Positions 1 through 9,105 of a stretch of 64,000 nucleotides of DNA are shown here, piece after piece. Made by a program: the position numbers and the translations under genes. Below the pieces are notes generated by a model that worked only from the letters and a program-made list of their open reading frames with translations, was not told the origin of the DNA and searched no databases. How positions within the stretch are numbered: the first letter of the stretch is position 1; each line of letters begins with the position of its first letter. Source of the stretch: Streptomyces sp. NBC_00190. Its GTDB lineage: Bacteria; Actinomycetota; Actinomycetes; Streptomycetales; Streptomycetaceae. Location of the stretch: the NCBI RefSeq assembly GCF_036203305.1, contig NZ_CP108131.1, forward strand, positions 3,162,001 through 3,226,000. The letters run 5' to 3'.

Positions 1-7
1 CGCGTTC

Positions 8-23
8 GGTCCAGACCCGTTAT
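8..23 (-). promoter_or_regulatory. GntR-type promoter/operator box at the left edge
   Basis: The + strand reads GGTCCAGACCCGTTAT. GGTC-CA-GACC is a perfect palindrome resembling the GntR/HutC-family core GGTCTAGACC, and on the minus strand it is preceded by an ATAAC that looks like a -10. Fourteen of 16 bases match the box at 5941-5956 in front of the phosphonate operon. It reads leftward out of the window, so it probably controls the next gene outside. Confidence 0.5.
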
Positions 24-67
24 GCATTCGTCACTGTCCCGGCCGTGGATGACCGGGGGGTGACCGG

Positions 68-1144
68 TCAGCTTCCGGTTGCCGACTTCCACGCGTCGAC
101 GTAGGTGGCGAGGTTCTTGTCGATGTCGGCCCAGTCCGGCTCGAAGATCTCGACACCCGTCATGATCTTGGTGAGTTCGACGGCGTTGGCGTCGGTGGGC
201 TTGACGTCGGTACGCGCCGGGAAGCCGCCGCCGACCCCGCTGACCAGCTGCTGGGCCTCCTCACTGAGCAGGTGGTCCAGGAGCTTCTTGCCGTTCTCGG
301 TGTGCGGGGCCTTGTCCACGAGGCCGGCCGTGTACGGAAGGGCGAAGGTGGTGGGCTTGCCGCCGTCCTTGGCCGGGAACCAGATGCCCAGGTTCGGCAT
401 GGACTTGGACTGCGCGAAGTTCATCTGGACGTCGCCGTTGGCGACGAGCAGCTCGCCCTTGTCGACCTTCGGCGCCAGCTTGCTGGTGGAGGAGGACGGG
501 CCGACGTTGTTGGCCTGGAGCTTCTTCAGGTACTCCGCCGCCGGCTCCTTGCCGCCGAAGTCGTGCATCGACTTGATGAGGACGGCGGTGCCGTCGCCCG
601 CGACGCCCGGGGTGGAGTACTGCAGCTTGCCCTTGTACTCGGCGTCCAGCAGCTCCTCCCAGGTCTTGGGGGCCTCGGCGAGCTCCTTCTTGTTGTAGAC
701 GAAGCCGAAGTAGTTGTTGACGACCGAGGTCCACTTGCCGTCTGCGGACTTGTTCGCGCCGTTGACCTTGTCGGAGCCCTGCGGCTTGTAGGCCTGGAGG
801 AGACCCTTGCCGTCGGCCTGCTGGATGAAGGGCGGGAGGGTGATCAGTACGTCGGCCTGGGTGTTGGTCTTCTCGCGGACGGCCCGCTGCACCATCTCGC
901 CGGAGCCGCCCTCCACGTACTTGACCTCGATGCCGGTCTTCTTGGTGAAGTCGGCGAAGACCTTGTCGTACCAGCCGTCGCCCTTGTCGCTCTTGAGGCC
1001 GTCGGCGCTGTAGACGGTGACGACCTTCTCGCCGCCGTCCTTGGAGTCGGTGGCGGAGGCGCCGCCGCAGGCGGTGAGGGAGACGGCGAGGGCGAGGCTG
1101 CCGGTGACGGCGGCGGCGGTGCGGAGCAGGAGCTTGCTGGGCAT
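68..1144 (-). CDS. phnS: 2-aminoethylphosphonate ABC transporter, substrate-binding lipoprotein
   Basis: This 358-residue secreted lipoprotein should capture 2-aminoethylphosphonate (or a close aminophosphonate) outside the membrane and deliver it to the two permeases encoded just before it. The signal peptide ends in the lipobox LTAC, giving lipidated Cys26. The mature part is a type-2 periplasmic-binding fold of the iron/thiamine/AEP group, with conserved patches such as VYSADGL near residue 44 and NNYFGFVYNKKEL near residue 142. It is the last gene of a leftward operon, 47 bases after the permease. The substrate is inferred from the neighbouring phosphonatase-like hydrolase and oxidoreductase; the family also contains iron and thiamine binders, so the protein alone would not settle it. 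Confidence 0.82.
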   Translation of the reverse strand: MPSKLLLRTAAAVTGSLALAVSLTACGGASATDSKDGGEKVVTVYSADGLKSDKGDGWYDKVFADFTKKTGIEVKYVEGGSGEMVQRAVREKTNTQADVLITLPPFIQQADGKGLLQAYKPQGSDKVNGANKSADGKWTSVVNNYFGFVYNKKELAEAPKTWEELLDAEYKGKLQYSTPGVAGDGTAVLIKSMHDFGGKEPAAEYLKKLQANNVGPSSSTSKLAPKVDKGELLVANGDVQMNFAQSKSMPNLGIWFPAKDGGKPTTFALPYTAGLVDKAPHTENGKKLLDHLLSEEAQQLVSGVGGGFPARTDVKPTDANAVELTKIMTGVEIFEPDWADIDKNLATYVDAWKSATGS

Positions 1145-1191
1145 GGAACTTCCTCACGGGGAAAGGGAGTCGGCAGGGGATCAGCAGGGGT

Positions 1192-1989
1192 TCAGCGGTA
1201 CGAGGCTCTGGTGCGGATGCGGGAGACGGCCAGCAGGACCAGCAGGGTGGTGGCCAGCAGGACCACGGCGACGGCGGAGCCGCTGAAGAGCGAACCGCGG
1301 TCGGTGGCGGTGAAGATCCGGACCGGAAGGGGCATCCAGTCCGGCGGGTAGAGCATCATCGTGGCGCTCAGCTCACCCATGGACAGGGCGAAGCAGAGCC
1401 CGGCCGCCGCGGTGAGGGACGGCAGCAGCAGAGGCAGCTTGACCCGCCACAGCACGTACGCGGGGCGGGCGCCGAGGGAGGCCGCCGCCTGCTCGTACGC
1501 GGGGTCGAGTCGTACGATCGCGGCCGCGACCGACTGGTAGGCGAACGCCGTGACAAGAATCGTGTGCGCCAGGATGACGAGGGAACTGGTGCCGTTGAGG
1601 AGCAGCGGCGGCCGGCTGAAGGCGACGAGCACGGCGAGGCCGACGACCACGGACGGCACGGCGACGGGCAGCATGAACAGTGCGTCCAGGGCCCGCTTTC
1701 CGCGCTTTCGGGGGCCGGCCGCGGCCAGCGCGGCCCAGGTGCCGACGGTGAGTGCGAGCAGGCTGGCCGCCAGGGCGGTGACGAGGCTGGTGGTCAGGGC
1801 CTGGAGGGATTCGCCCCGCACCGCGGAGGCGTAGTTCCCGGTGGTCGGGCCGGAGGGGAAGGCGCCGGACCAGTGGGTGGAGAAGGAGGCCGCGACCACC
1901 ACGAGCAGGGGCAGCGCGAACAGGGGAAGGAAGAGGAGACCGAACAGGCTCCAGGCGGCCCAGCGGCCGGCCTTGCTATGCACCAGCAC
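1192..1989 (-). CDS. 2-aminoethylphosphonate ABC transporter permease (second subunit)
   Basis: A 265-residue inner-membrane permease of the binding-protein-dependent (MetI-like) type, with about six hydrophobic segments. The cytoplasmic EAA loop, which docks on the ATPase, is visible around residues 165-185 (EQAAASLGARPAYVLWRVKL). It overlaps the preceding permease gene by 14 bases, so the two are probably translationally coupled and form a heterodimeric channel. It differs in sequence from the first permease, as usual for the AEP type. Confidence in an ABC permease is very high; the AEP substrate is inferred from the operon. Confidence 0.85.
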   Translation of the reverse strand: MLVHSKAGRWAAWSLFGLLFLPLFALPLLVVVAASFSTHWSGAFPSGPTTGNYASAVRGESLQALTTSLVTALAASLLALTVGTWAALAAAGPRKRGKRALDALFMLPVAVPSVVVGLAVLVAFSRPPLLLNGTSSLVILAHTILVTAFAYQSVAAAIVRLDPAYEQAAASLGARPAYVLWRVKLPLLLPSLTAAAGLCFALSMGELSATMMLYPPDWMPLPVRIFTATDRGSLFSGSAVAVVLLATTLLVLLAVSRIRTRASYR

Positions 1990-2972
1990 GCTTGCTCACC
2001 ACCCGGTAGAGGCCGAACAGACCTACGGAGATCGCGATGTTGACGACGGCGACCACGCAGGCGGCCGAGTAGTCGGATTCGAGTATCGCCTTGCCGTAGA
2101 TGAGCATCGGGAGGGTGGTGACGTCCTTGGCTCCGGTGAACAGGACGATCCCGAACTCGTTGAGGCACATGACGAGGACGAGGCTGCCGCCTGCCGCGAG
2201 GGCCGGGAGCGCCTCGGGGAGGATCACCTGCCGGACGATCCGGGCGGGCCGGGCGCCGAGGCCGGCGGCGACCTCCAGCTGGGCGGTGTCCAGTTGGGAG
2301 AAGGCGGCGAGCAGGGGACGCATCACGAACGGGGTGAAGTACGTGATCTCCGCGAGGAGGACGCCCCAAGGGGTGGTGAGGAAGTGGAAGGGCCCCTCGG
2401 CGGCGCCGGTGAGGCCGGTCCAGGCGCCGTTGGCCATGCCGACGGTGCCGTAGATGAAGAGGAGGGCGAGGGTGATGAGGAAGGAGGGGAAGGAGAGGAA
2501 CACGTCGATGAACTTCGCGACGCCGCGGGACCCGGGGAAAGGCACGAAGGCGATCACCAGCGCGAGCACGAAGCCGAGGACCAGGCAGCCGGCTGTGGCG
2601 CCGACGGCCAGCCAGACGGTGGTGCCCAGCGCTTCGCGGAAGGCGTGCGACGCGAAGACCTGCGCGTAGGCGTCGAAGGCCCCGCCGCCGTTCTCGGGGG
2701 TGAGGGACTGCTGGACGACCAGCGCGAGCGGGTAGAGGAAGACCAGCGCGAGGACGGCCACGGGCGGTACGGACCAGAGCCAGCCGGGTACGGTACGGGG
2801 CGCCCGTGCGGCGGGGGCCGCGAAGCCGCCTGGGGCTCCGCCCGGGCCGTCGGGGCCGCCCGGCGCGAAGCTTCGTACGGTCCGGGTCTTGCCCCCGTTC
2901 TGGTGCTCGGACCGGCCCTCGCCCTCGGACCGGGCCTGGTGCGGGACGGTCGCGGCGGCCGGGGCGGGGACC

Positions 2973-2980
<8 letters not shown>
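1976..2980 (-). CDS. 2-aminoethylphosphonate ABC transporter permease (first subunit)
   Basis: A 334-residue membrane permease. The first 60 or so residues are low-complexity and Gly/Ala/Pro-rich, unusual for the family and probably cytoplasmic. The first membrane span follows at about residues 66-90, then five more. The EAA loop is near residues 235-255 (AAGLGARPARIVRQVILPEA). The gene overlaps the ATPase gene upstream by 8 bases and the second permease downstream by 14. Several in-frame starts are possible; a later start would drop part of the low-complexity leader without affecting the permease domain. Confidence 0.84.
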
Positions 2981-4018
<1,038 letters not shown>

Positions 4019-4022
<4 letters not shown>

Positions 4023-4738
4023 GAGCCGGACTCCCGGGCCAGGAGCGCGGGGAGTTCGGCGACGGAGCCGAGGACGTGCGTCGCGCCGTGCTCCGCCAGC
4101 GCCGCGCGGTCGTGGGCGCCGGTGAGGACGCCCGCCACGATCCCGGCTCCGGCGCGGACGCCGCTGAGCATGTCGTAGGCGGTGTCGCCCGCGACGACGA
4201 TCTCGCGTACGCCGGCCACGGCGCCGGTGCGCAGGAAGGCGGCCAGCACCATGTCCGGGTAGGGGCGGCCGCGGCCGCCCGCGTCGGCGGGGCAGAGCGT
4301 CAGGTCGGCGAGGCCCTGCCAGCCCAGGGCGGCGAGGATGGCGTCCTGGGTGACGCGGGCGAACCCGGTGGTCAGGACGACGGTGCGGCCGTCGGCGCGG
4401 AGCTTCTCGATGGCCTCGCGGGCTCCGGGGACCGGGGCGATCAGGCCGCTGTCGACGAGCTCGCCGTACGCCTCCTCGAAGGCGGAGTTGGCGCGCTGGG
4501 CGAGCTCCTCGGTGCCGAAGAGGTGGCGGAAGACGGAGATCTTCGACTCGCCCATGGTGTCGCGGACGTACTGGAGCTTGGCGGCGTGGTCGGGGGTGCC
4601 GGCCTCGACGCCGAGGCGCTCGGCGGCGCGCTCGAAGGCGCGCTCGACGAGGCCGCCGTCGGCGACGGTGGTGCCGGCCATGTCGAGGACGATCAGGTTC
4701 TTCTCGGTGTGCTCGGTGTTCTTGGTGTGCTCGGTCAT
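4019..4738 (-). CDS. Phosphonatase-like HAD hydrolase
   Basis: A 239-residue haloacid-dehalogenase-superfamily protein of the phosphonatase-like clade (TIGR03351 type). The nucleophile motif is DMAGTT with Asp19, matching the DWAGT pattern of phosphonoacetaldehyde hydrolase PhnX. A cap-domain Lys66 sits in an MGxxK pattern where PhnX places its Schiff-base lysine; an alignment is needed to confirm the equivalence. Later motifs are TTGFARV (motif II Thr) and AGDTAYDMLSGVRAG (motif IV). It probably cleaves the C-P bond of phosphonoacetaldehyde or a hydroxylated relative made by the adjacent oxidoreductase, releasing phosphate. It lies 5 bases after the oxidoreductase gene. Confidence 0.82.
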
Positions 4739-4743
4739 CTGAG

Positions 4744-5865
4744 TTACCAGCCCAGTTCGTCAGCGGTGGTCTCGGCTATGGCGGGCGAGCAGGTCATGCC
4801 GCGCCCGCCGGGTCCGGTCACCAGCCAGACGCCGTCGGCCACCTGCTGGCGGTGGACGACGCGGGTGGTGTCGGTGCACTGCGCGTACACGCCCGCCCAG
4901 CGGTGGCGGATCTTCGGCAGCGGGCGGCCCAGGAAGGACTCGACCACCTCGGTGAGGTGCTCGTAGGGGTCTTCGAGGGTGTCGAACGCGAAGGGGTGCT
5001 CGTACTCGTGGGTGTCGCCGATGGTCAGGCCGCCGTCCTGGCGTTGGACCATCAGCAGCTGCATCTTGTGCTCGGCGGCGACCGGCGCCTGGGCCTGCTC
5101 GGCGCCCAGCCGGTCGAGGGCGGCGGACCGGTAGGCGGGGTAGTAGCGGAAGCTGTCGGCGTCCGCGACGGAGGTGGTCAGCGGCTCGCCGAGCGGGGCG
5201 GTCTGCATCATCTGCAGCCGGACGCGGCGCACGGGAAGCTCCGGGACCAGCTCGCGGACGAGGCCGGACAGCCAGGCGCCGGTGGCCAGGACGACCGCGT
5301 CGCCGCGGTGGACGTCGCCGTGGTCGTCGCGGACGGCGCCGGGGCCGGTCACCTCGCGGACCTCGCGGCCCGGGAGGAAGGTGTAGCGGCCGGTCGCCCG
5401 GAGCGCCTCGCGCAGGTGGAGCTGGGCGGTGCGCGGTTCGACGGCCGCGTCCCGCTCGCACCACAGCGCCGCCTCGAAGTCGCCGCGCAGGGCCGGGTTG
5501 ATCTTCCGCGCCTGCTCGGCGGTGACCAGTTCGTACCCGCGCGCGGCGGCGTCGGGGCGGGCCACGGCCGCCTCGGCGACCGCGTACTCAAGGGAGTTGC
5601 GGACGGGGGTGAGGGAGCCGATGGCACGGAAGCCCAGGCCGGGCACCTCCGCGCCGATGCGCTCCCAGAGCTCGCGGGCCCGCAGGGCGGTGTCGAGCTC
5701 CTCGCCCCCGGCCCGCCCGCTGACCCAGATCTGGCCGAAATTGCGCAGTGACGCGCCGCGGGCCTCCGCTTCTCGCTCGATCTGGACGACCTCGTGGCCG
5801 CGTTGGACTGCTTGCCAGGCGTGCATGGTGCCGACCACGCCGCCTCCGACGACTATGACTCTCAC
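4744..5865 (-). CDS. FAD-dependent aminophosphonate oxidoreductase (TIGR03364 type)
   Basis: A 373-residue DAO-family flavoprotein. It opens with the dinucleotide-binding motif VGGGVVGTMHAWQAVQRGH (from residue 5) and ends with the GPGGRGMTCSPAIAE segment that closes the FAD site. This clade is typically encoded beside phosphonatase-like hydrolases and AEP transporters. The expected job is oxidative deamination of an aminophosphonate, possibly an N-alkylated or hydroxylated AEP, giving the aldehyde that the next gene product hydrolyses. It is the first structural gene of the operon, preceded by the 5941-5956 box. The exact substrate cannot be read from sequence. Confidence 0.8.
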   Translation of the reverse strand: MRVIVVGGGVVGTMHAWQAVQRGHEVVQIEREAEARGASLRNFGQIWVSGRAGGEELDTALRARELWERIGAEVPGLGFRAIGSLTPVRNSLEYAVAEAAVARPDAAARGYELVTAEQARKINPALRGDFEAALWCERDAAVEPRTAQLHLREALRATGRYTFLPGREVREVTGPGAVRDDHGDVHRGDAVVLATGAWLSGLVRELVPELPVRRVRLQMMQTAPLGEPLTTSVADADSFRYYPAYRSAALDRLGAEQAQAPVAAEHKMQLLMVQRQDGGLTIGDTHEYEHPFAFDTLEDPYEHLTEVVESFLGRPLPKIRHRWAGVYAQCTDTTRVVHRQQVADGVWLVTGPGGRGMTCSPAIAETTADELGW

Positions 5866-5940
5866 ACCTCAACGGTGGGCACGGCCCATGACCCTTGAGG
5901 ATCCGACGGGCAACGCCCCGGTGAACAGCCCTCGACGCTT

Positions 5941-5956
5941 GGACTAGACCCGTTAT
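5941..5956 (-). promoter_or_regulatory. Promoter/operator of the aminophosphonate operon
   Basis: The + strand reads GGACTAGACCCGTTAT. GGAC-TA-GACC is an imperfect palindrome close to the DasR/GntR-type core GGTCTAGACC. On the minus strand GATAAC (a plausible -10) immediately precedes it, which puts the operator over the transcription start, about 75 bases upstream of the oxidoreductase ATG. The likely ligand-responsive binder is the GntR/UTRA protein encoded next door (6013-6777); DasR itself is the alternative. Confidence 0.5.
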
Positions 5957-6012
5957 CGTTCCGTGATGCAGATGCGTCCCTTTGCGCCGGGTACGGACGG
6001 ATTGGCTCGGGG

Positions 6013-6777
6013 CTATTCGGGCCTCAGGCGGGTCGTGAAGCTGAACCGGTCGCCACGGTAGAGCGAACGCACCCGCTCCAGGGGCCGGCCGTCCTGGTCC
6101 CGCGAGAAGCGGTGGATGAGGAGCATGGGCAGGGCGGGCGGGGTGCCGATCAGCAGTGCCTCGCGGGGCGTCGCGAGGACCGTCTCCAGTTTCTCGTCGG
6201 CGTCGCCGAAGGAGATGCCGAGGCTGTCGCGGAGATATCCGTAGAAGGAGGAGTCCGGCTGGAAATCGCTGTCGAGGCGGGGGGCGCGGGCCACCCGGAC
6301 GTAGGTGCTCTCCAGACCGACGCGCTCGTCGTCGGCCAGCAGGACACGCTCCAGGTGCCAGACCGCCTCGCCGGGTTCGGCGCCGATGCCGGGGGCGAGG
6401 TCGGGCGGGCAGGGGAACTGCTCCAGGCCGATGAGGTTTCGGCCGGGCCTGCGCCCCTGGCGCCGTACCCCTTCCGTATAGCTGGCCAGTGAGAGCGGCT
6501 GCTCCAGCTTCGGGCCGGCGGCGACGGTCCCGCGGCCGGAGCGGCGCAGCCGGCCTTCCAGCAGCAGCTCGCGCAGGGCCTGGCGGACGGTCTCGCGGGA
6601 CACCTCGTAGCGTTCGGCGAGATCGCGCTCGGTGGGCAGCGATCCGCCCTCGCCGAGCTCGTCGAGGAGCTCGGCGATCCGGGCCTTGACGGCGTAGTAC
6701 TTGGGGATGCGGCCGTGCTCGGGGATGCCGGAGCGGACGGGCGAGCCGGGGCGGTGGGGCTGGATCTGTTCTTCCAC
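6013..6777 (-). CDS. phnR: GntR-family transcriptional regulator with UTRA domain
   Basis: A 254-residue HutC-subfamily regulator. A short Pro-rich lead is followed by the GntR winged helix (about residues 24-90, with LPTERDLAERYEVSRETVRQ) and a UTRA ligand-binding domain (about 105-250, ending FSRDQDGRPLERVRSLYRGD). It sits directly upstream of, and co-oriented with, the aminophosphonate genes and resembles phosphonate-utilisation GntR proteins, so it probably represses them until an aminophosphonate is present. The 147-base gap to the oxidoreductase holds a GntR-like box. The start gives 33 bases of spacing from the gene before it. The symbol is by context only. Confidence 0.78.
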   Translation of the reverse strand: MEEQIQPHRPGSPVRSGIPEHGRIPKYYAVKARIAELLDELGEGGSLPTERDLAERYEVSRETVRQALRELLLEGRLRRSGRGTVAAGPKLEQPLSLASYTEGVRRQGRRPGRNLIGLEQFPCPPDLAPGIGAEPGEAVWHLERVLLADDERVGLESTYVRVARAPRLDSDFQPDSSFYGYLRDSLGISFGDADEKLETVLATPREALLIGTPPALPMLLIHRFSRDQDGRPLERVRSLYRGDRFSFTTRLRPE

Positions 6778-6810
6778 GCTGGGACTCTATGCGGGGCGGA
6801 TGTACGAAGA

Positions 6811-7563
6811 TCAGCGGGTGGGGGCGCGCAGCCGCCGGCCCCCGATCACGAGTCCGCCGCCGACGGCGAGGGCGGCCACGGCGGCCGCCGCGGCCCCGAC
6901 CGCCCGGCCACGGGGGCCGGTGTGCGCGAGGGACCCCGCCTCGACGGGGTCCTGCGGACCTTCCACGGAGAACCGGTAGCCGCCGGCCTCGCCGATCCAG
7001 TCGCCGTCGTCGCCCTTGCGCTGGACGAGCGCGGCGTCGGCGAGGACTTCACCGTTGGGGGCGTCGGGCGCGAAGGCGAGGCCGACCTTGACGGTCAGCG
7101 ACCCGCCCGCGGCGACGGTGAAACCGGGGAAGGCGTCGCCGCCGTCGAAGACGGCGATGATCTCGTCCCGGTCGGACCGCTCCAGGCTGACGGGGAGGGT
7201 GCCGCCCGGGGCGTCGAACTCCATCCGCAGGTGGGCGGGGCGCAGGGCGCGGGCCTTGTCGGTGAAGACGACGACGGGATGGATGGCCGTGCACACGGAG
7301 TCCGTGGTGTTGGTCAGGTCCAGGTACCAGGTCTGCGGCCCGCCGCCGGTGCGGTACACGGCCGGGCCGCCGCGGATCCGGGCGCCGATCGGGAAGGCGG
7401 TGCTCTTCCCATCGCCGCAGGTGGCCTTCGCGCGGGAGGGCAGCGCGGGGGCTGGGCGGGCCCCGCCGCCGGTGCCGATGTCCGCTCCGGCGGTGGGTGC
7501 GGTGGTGGCGATCAGCGCGGCGGAGAGGACGGCGCCGAGGGCAAGGGCTTTGCGCAGTCGCAT
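6811..7563 (-). CDS. LAXTG-anchored secreted surface protein
   Basis: I chose the internal ATG giving MRLRKALALG, a normal signal peptide cleaved after roughly residue 30, preceded by GAAGG; this yields 250 residues instead of 267. The mature domain is beta-rich, contains two cysteines (near ATCGDGKS and DSVCTAIHP) and has no catalytic motif I recognise. The C-terminus is a sortase signal: LAHTG, about 20 hydrophobic residues, then the basic tail GGRRLRAPTR. LAXTG is the signal used by actinobacterial class E sortases, one of which is encoded at 13817-14647. The function of the exposed domain is unknown. Confidence 0.72.
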   Translation of the reverse strand: MRLRKALALGAVLSAALIATTAPTAGADIGTGGGARPAPALPSRAKATCGDGKSTAFPIGARIRGGPAVYRTGGGPQTWYLDLTNTTDSVCTAIHPVVVFTDKARALRPAHLRMEFDAPGGTLPVSLERSDRDEIIAVFDGGDAFPGFTVAAGGSLTVKVGLAFAPDAPNGEVLADAALVQRKGDDGDWIGEAGGYRFSVEGPQDPVEAGSLAHTGPRGRAVGAAAAAVAALAVGGGLVIGGRRLRAPTR

Positions 7564-7730
7564 GGAAGACCTTCGCTGCTCGCCGGACGGGACGATGGTC
7601 GGACCAGGTGACAATCACCCCGGTCCTGCCCGCACCCTGCCACGCACGCGCGAACCGTCGCCGCGCACCGCGCCCGAGTCGTTCCGGTTTACGCCCGAAC
7701 GGCGCACGAGGTCAAGCCAGCCGGCGAATC

Positions 7731-7777
7731 CAGCCCCGCCGGCGCTTGAGGCGACCTTTCAGCCCCGCCGGCGTTTG
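7731..7777. repeat. Two tandem copies of a CAGCCCCGCCGGCG element
   Basis: CAGCCCCGCCGGCGCTTG (from 7731) and CAGCCCCGCCGGCGTTTG (from 7760) lie 29 bases apart in a non-coding stretch. The motif looks like a dispersed intergenic element I recall from many Streptomyces genomes. The whole gap 7564-7886 (323 bases) holds this pair, a GGCACC run and no gene I can support. Confidence 0.5.
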
Positions 7778-7853
7778 CCCGCGGGGGTCCGCGGGCAGCG
7801 CCCCCGGCAACGGCGCCGCACCCGGCACACCGCCCCGGCACCCAGCACGGTAC

Positions 7854-7882
7854 GGCACCGGCACCGGCACCGGCACCGGCAC
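7854..7882. repeat. GGCACC hexamer tandem repeat
   Basis: Four full GGCACC units plus GGCAC lie just downstream of the ROK-family gene's stop codon. This is a simple-sequence run in a non-coding gap. Confidence 0.7.
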
Positions 7883-7886
7883 GACG

Positions 7887-9065
7887 TCACCCCGCCCGCC
7901 CGAACACCGGCCCGAGCGCCAACTCCGCCGCCCCCTCCGCCACCCCCGCCTCCGCCAGGGCGACCACCGGCCGGGCCGGATCAAGCGCGCGCACCGCGAG
8001 AACGGCCCCGACCCCGGCCACGAAGACGTCCGGCGCCGCCGCCACCACACGCCCGCCGAGCAGCACACGGTCCACATCCAGCAGCGCCACCAGATTGGCC
8101 GCGGCCTCGCCCAGGATCCGCGCCGCCTCGGGAAGATCACCCCGGGCCACCGCCCCCAGGCACAGCGCCTCCACGCAGCCGCGCGCCCCGCACCGGCACG
8201 GCGGGCCGTCCAGCAGGAGCACCTGGTGCCCGAACTCCCCCGCCGCCGAGCGCTCACCGCGGTAGACCTCGCCGCCCAGCCACAACCCCGCGCCGAGCCC
8301 GGTCCCGACGTGCAGGTACACGCAGGTGCGGGGCCCTCCGCCGGCAAACGGATGGGCATACGCATCCGGCGCGGCATCGGCGACACGCCCGGCAGCCGCA
8401 TCCGGCCAGGCGGCCCGGAGCCACACCCCGGCCGCCGCGGCCGCACCGGCGTTCGTGTCCTTGTCCAGCAGCACCGGCAGACCCAGCCGCCCCTGCAGCA
8501 CCCCCCGCAGCGGAAAGCCCTTCCAGCTCGGGAACCCCGTCACCCGCCCCATCGTCCCGGCCCGGTGGTCGAGCGGCCCCGGTGCGGCCACCCCGACGCC
8601 CAGGGGCGGCAGCCCGGCCGGGTCTCCGACCCGCGCGACCGCCCGTACGACCGCCTCCACCACCGACTCCGGGCCGGCCCCGAAGTCCAGCGGGCCACCG
8701 CCCTCGGCGACGACGCGGCCGGTCAGGTCCACCCGTACCGCCCGGAGCTCATCGCGGTCCAGGTGCACTCCGACGGCGTGATGTACGTCCGGCACCAGCC
8801 GGAGCAGGGTGCGCGGTTTGCCGCCGGTGGACGCGGCTCGCCCGGCCTCGGCGACCAGCCCGTCCGCGCCGAGCCGGGCCGTGATCTTACTGACGGCCTG
8901 CGGGGTGAGCCCCGTACGGGACGCGAGCTCGGCGCGGCCCAGGCCCGCCGGGCCCGCGCCGCGCAGCAGATCCAGCATCAGCGCCTCGTTGTACCCGCGC
9001 AGCGCCGGCAGGTTCACCCCGCCGCGCCCGTCCCCGCTACCCCTGTTCACGAGTCCATTGTCCAC
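7887..9065 (-). CDS. ROK-family transcriptional regulator
   Basis: The GTG at 9065 is the likeliest start (392 residues); a longer frame would run through the operator. An N-terminal winged helix (about residues 20-75, with AELASRTGLTPQAVSK) precedes a ROK sugar-kinase-like domain with the zinc motif CRCGARGCVE near residue 285. Such proteins repress carbohydrate genes and release DNA on binding a sugar or sugar phosphate. It is divergent from an oxidoreductase gene, and a 25-bp palindrome lies in the 40-base gap between them, so it probably controls both genes. The sugar is unknown. Confidence 0.82.
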   Translation of the reverse strand: MDNGLVNRGSGDGRGGVNLPALRGYNEALMLDLLRGAGPAGLGRAELASRTGLTPQAVSKITARLGADGLVAEAGRAASTGGKPRTLLRLVPDVHHAVGVHLDRDELRAVRVDLTGRVVAEGGGPLDFGAGPESVVEAVVRAVARVGDPAGLPPLGVGVAAPGPLDHRAGTMGRVTGFPSWKGFPLRGVLQGRLGLPVLLDKDTNAGAAAAAGVWLRAAWPDAAAGRVADAAPDAYAHPFAGGGPRTCVYLHVGTGLGAGLWLGGEVYRGERSAAGEFGHQVLLLDGPPCRCGARGCVEALCLGAVARGDLPEAARILGEAAANLVALLDVDRVLLGGRVVAAAPDVFVAGVGAVLAVRALDPARPVVALAEAGVAEGAAELALGPVFGRAG

Positions 9066-9074
9066 CTTCCTTGC

Positions 9075-9099
9075 ACTTCGGCAACACTGTTGCCAAAGT
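9075..9099. promoter_or_regulatory. 25-bp palindromic operator between divergent genes
   Basis: ACTT-c-GGCAAC-act-GTTGCC-a-AAGT is symmetric about position 9087 and occupies most of the 40 bases between the ROK regulator GTG and the oxidoreductase ATG. It is the obvious binding site for the ROK protein. Confidence 0.65.
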
Positions 9100-9105
9100 G
9101 GTTCC

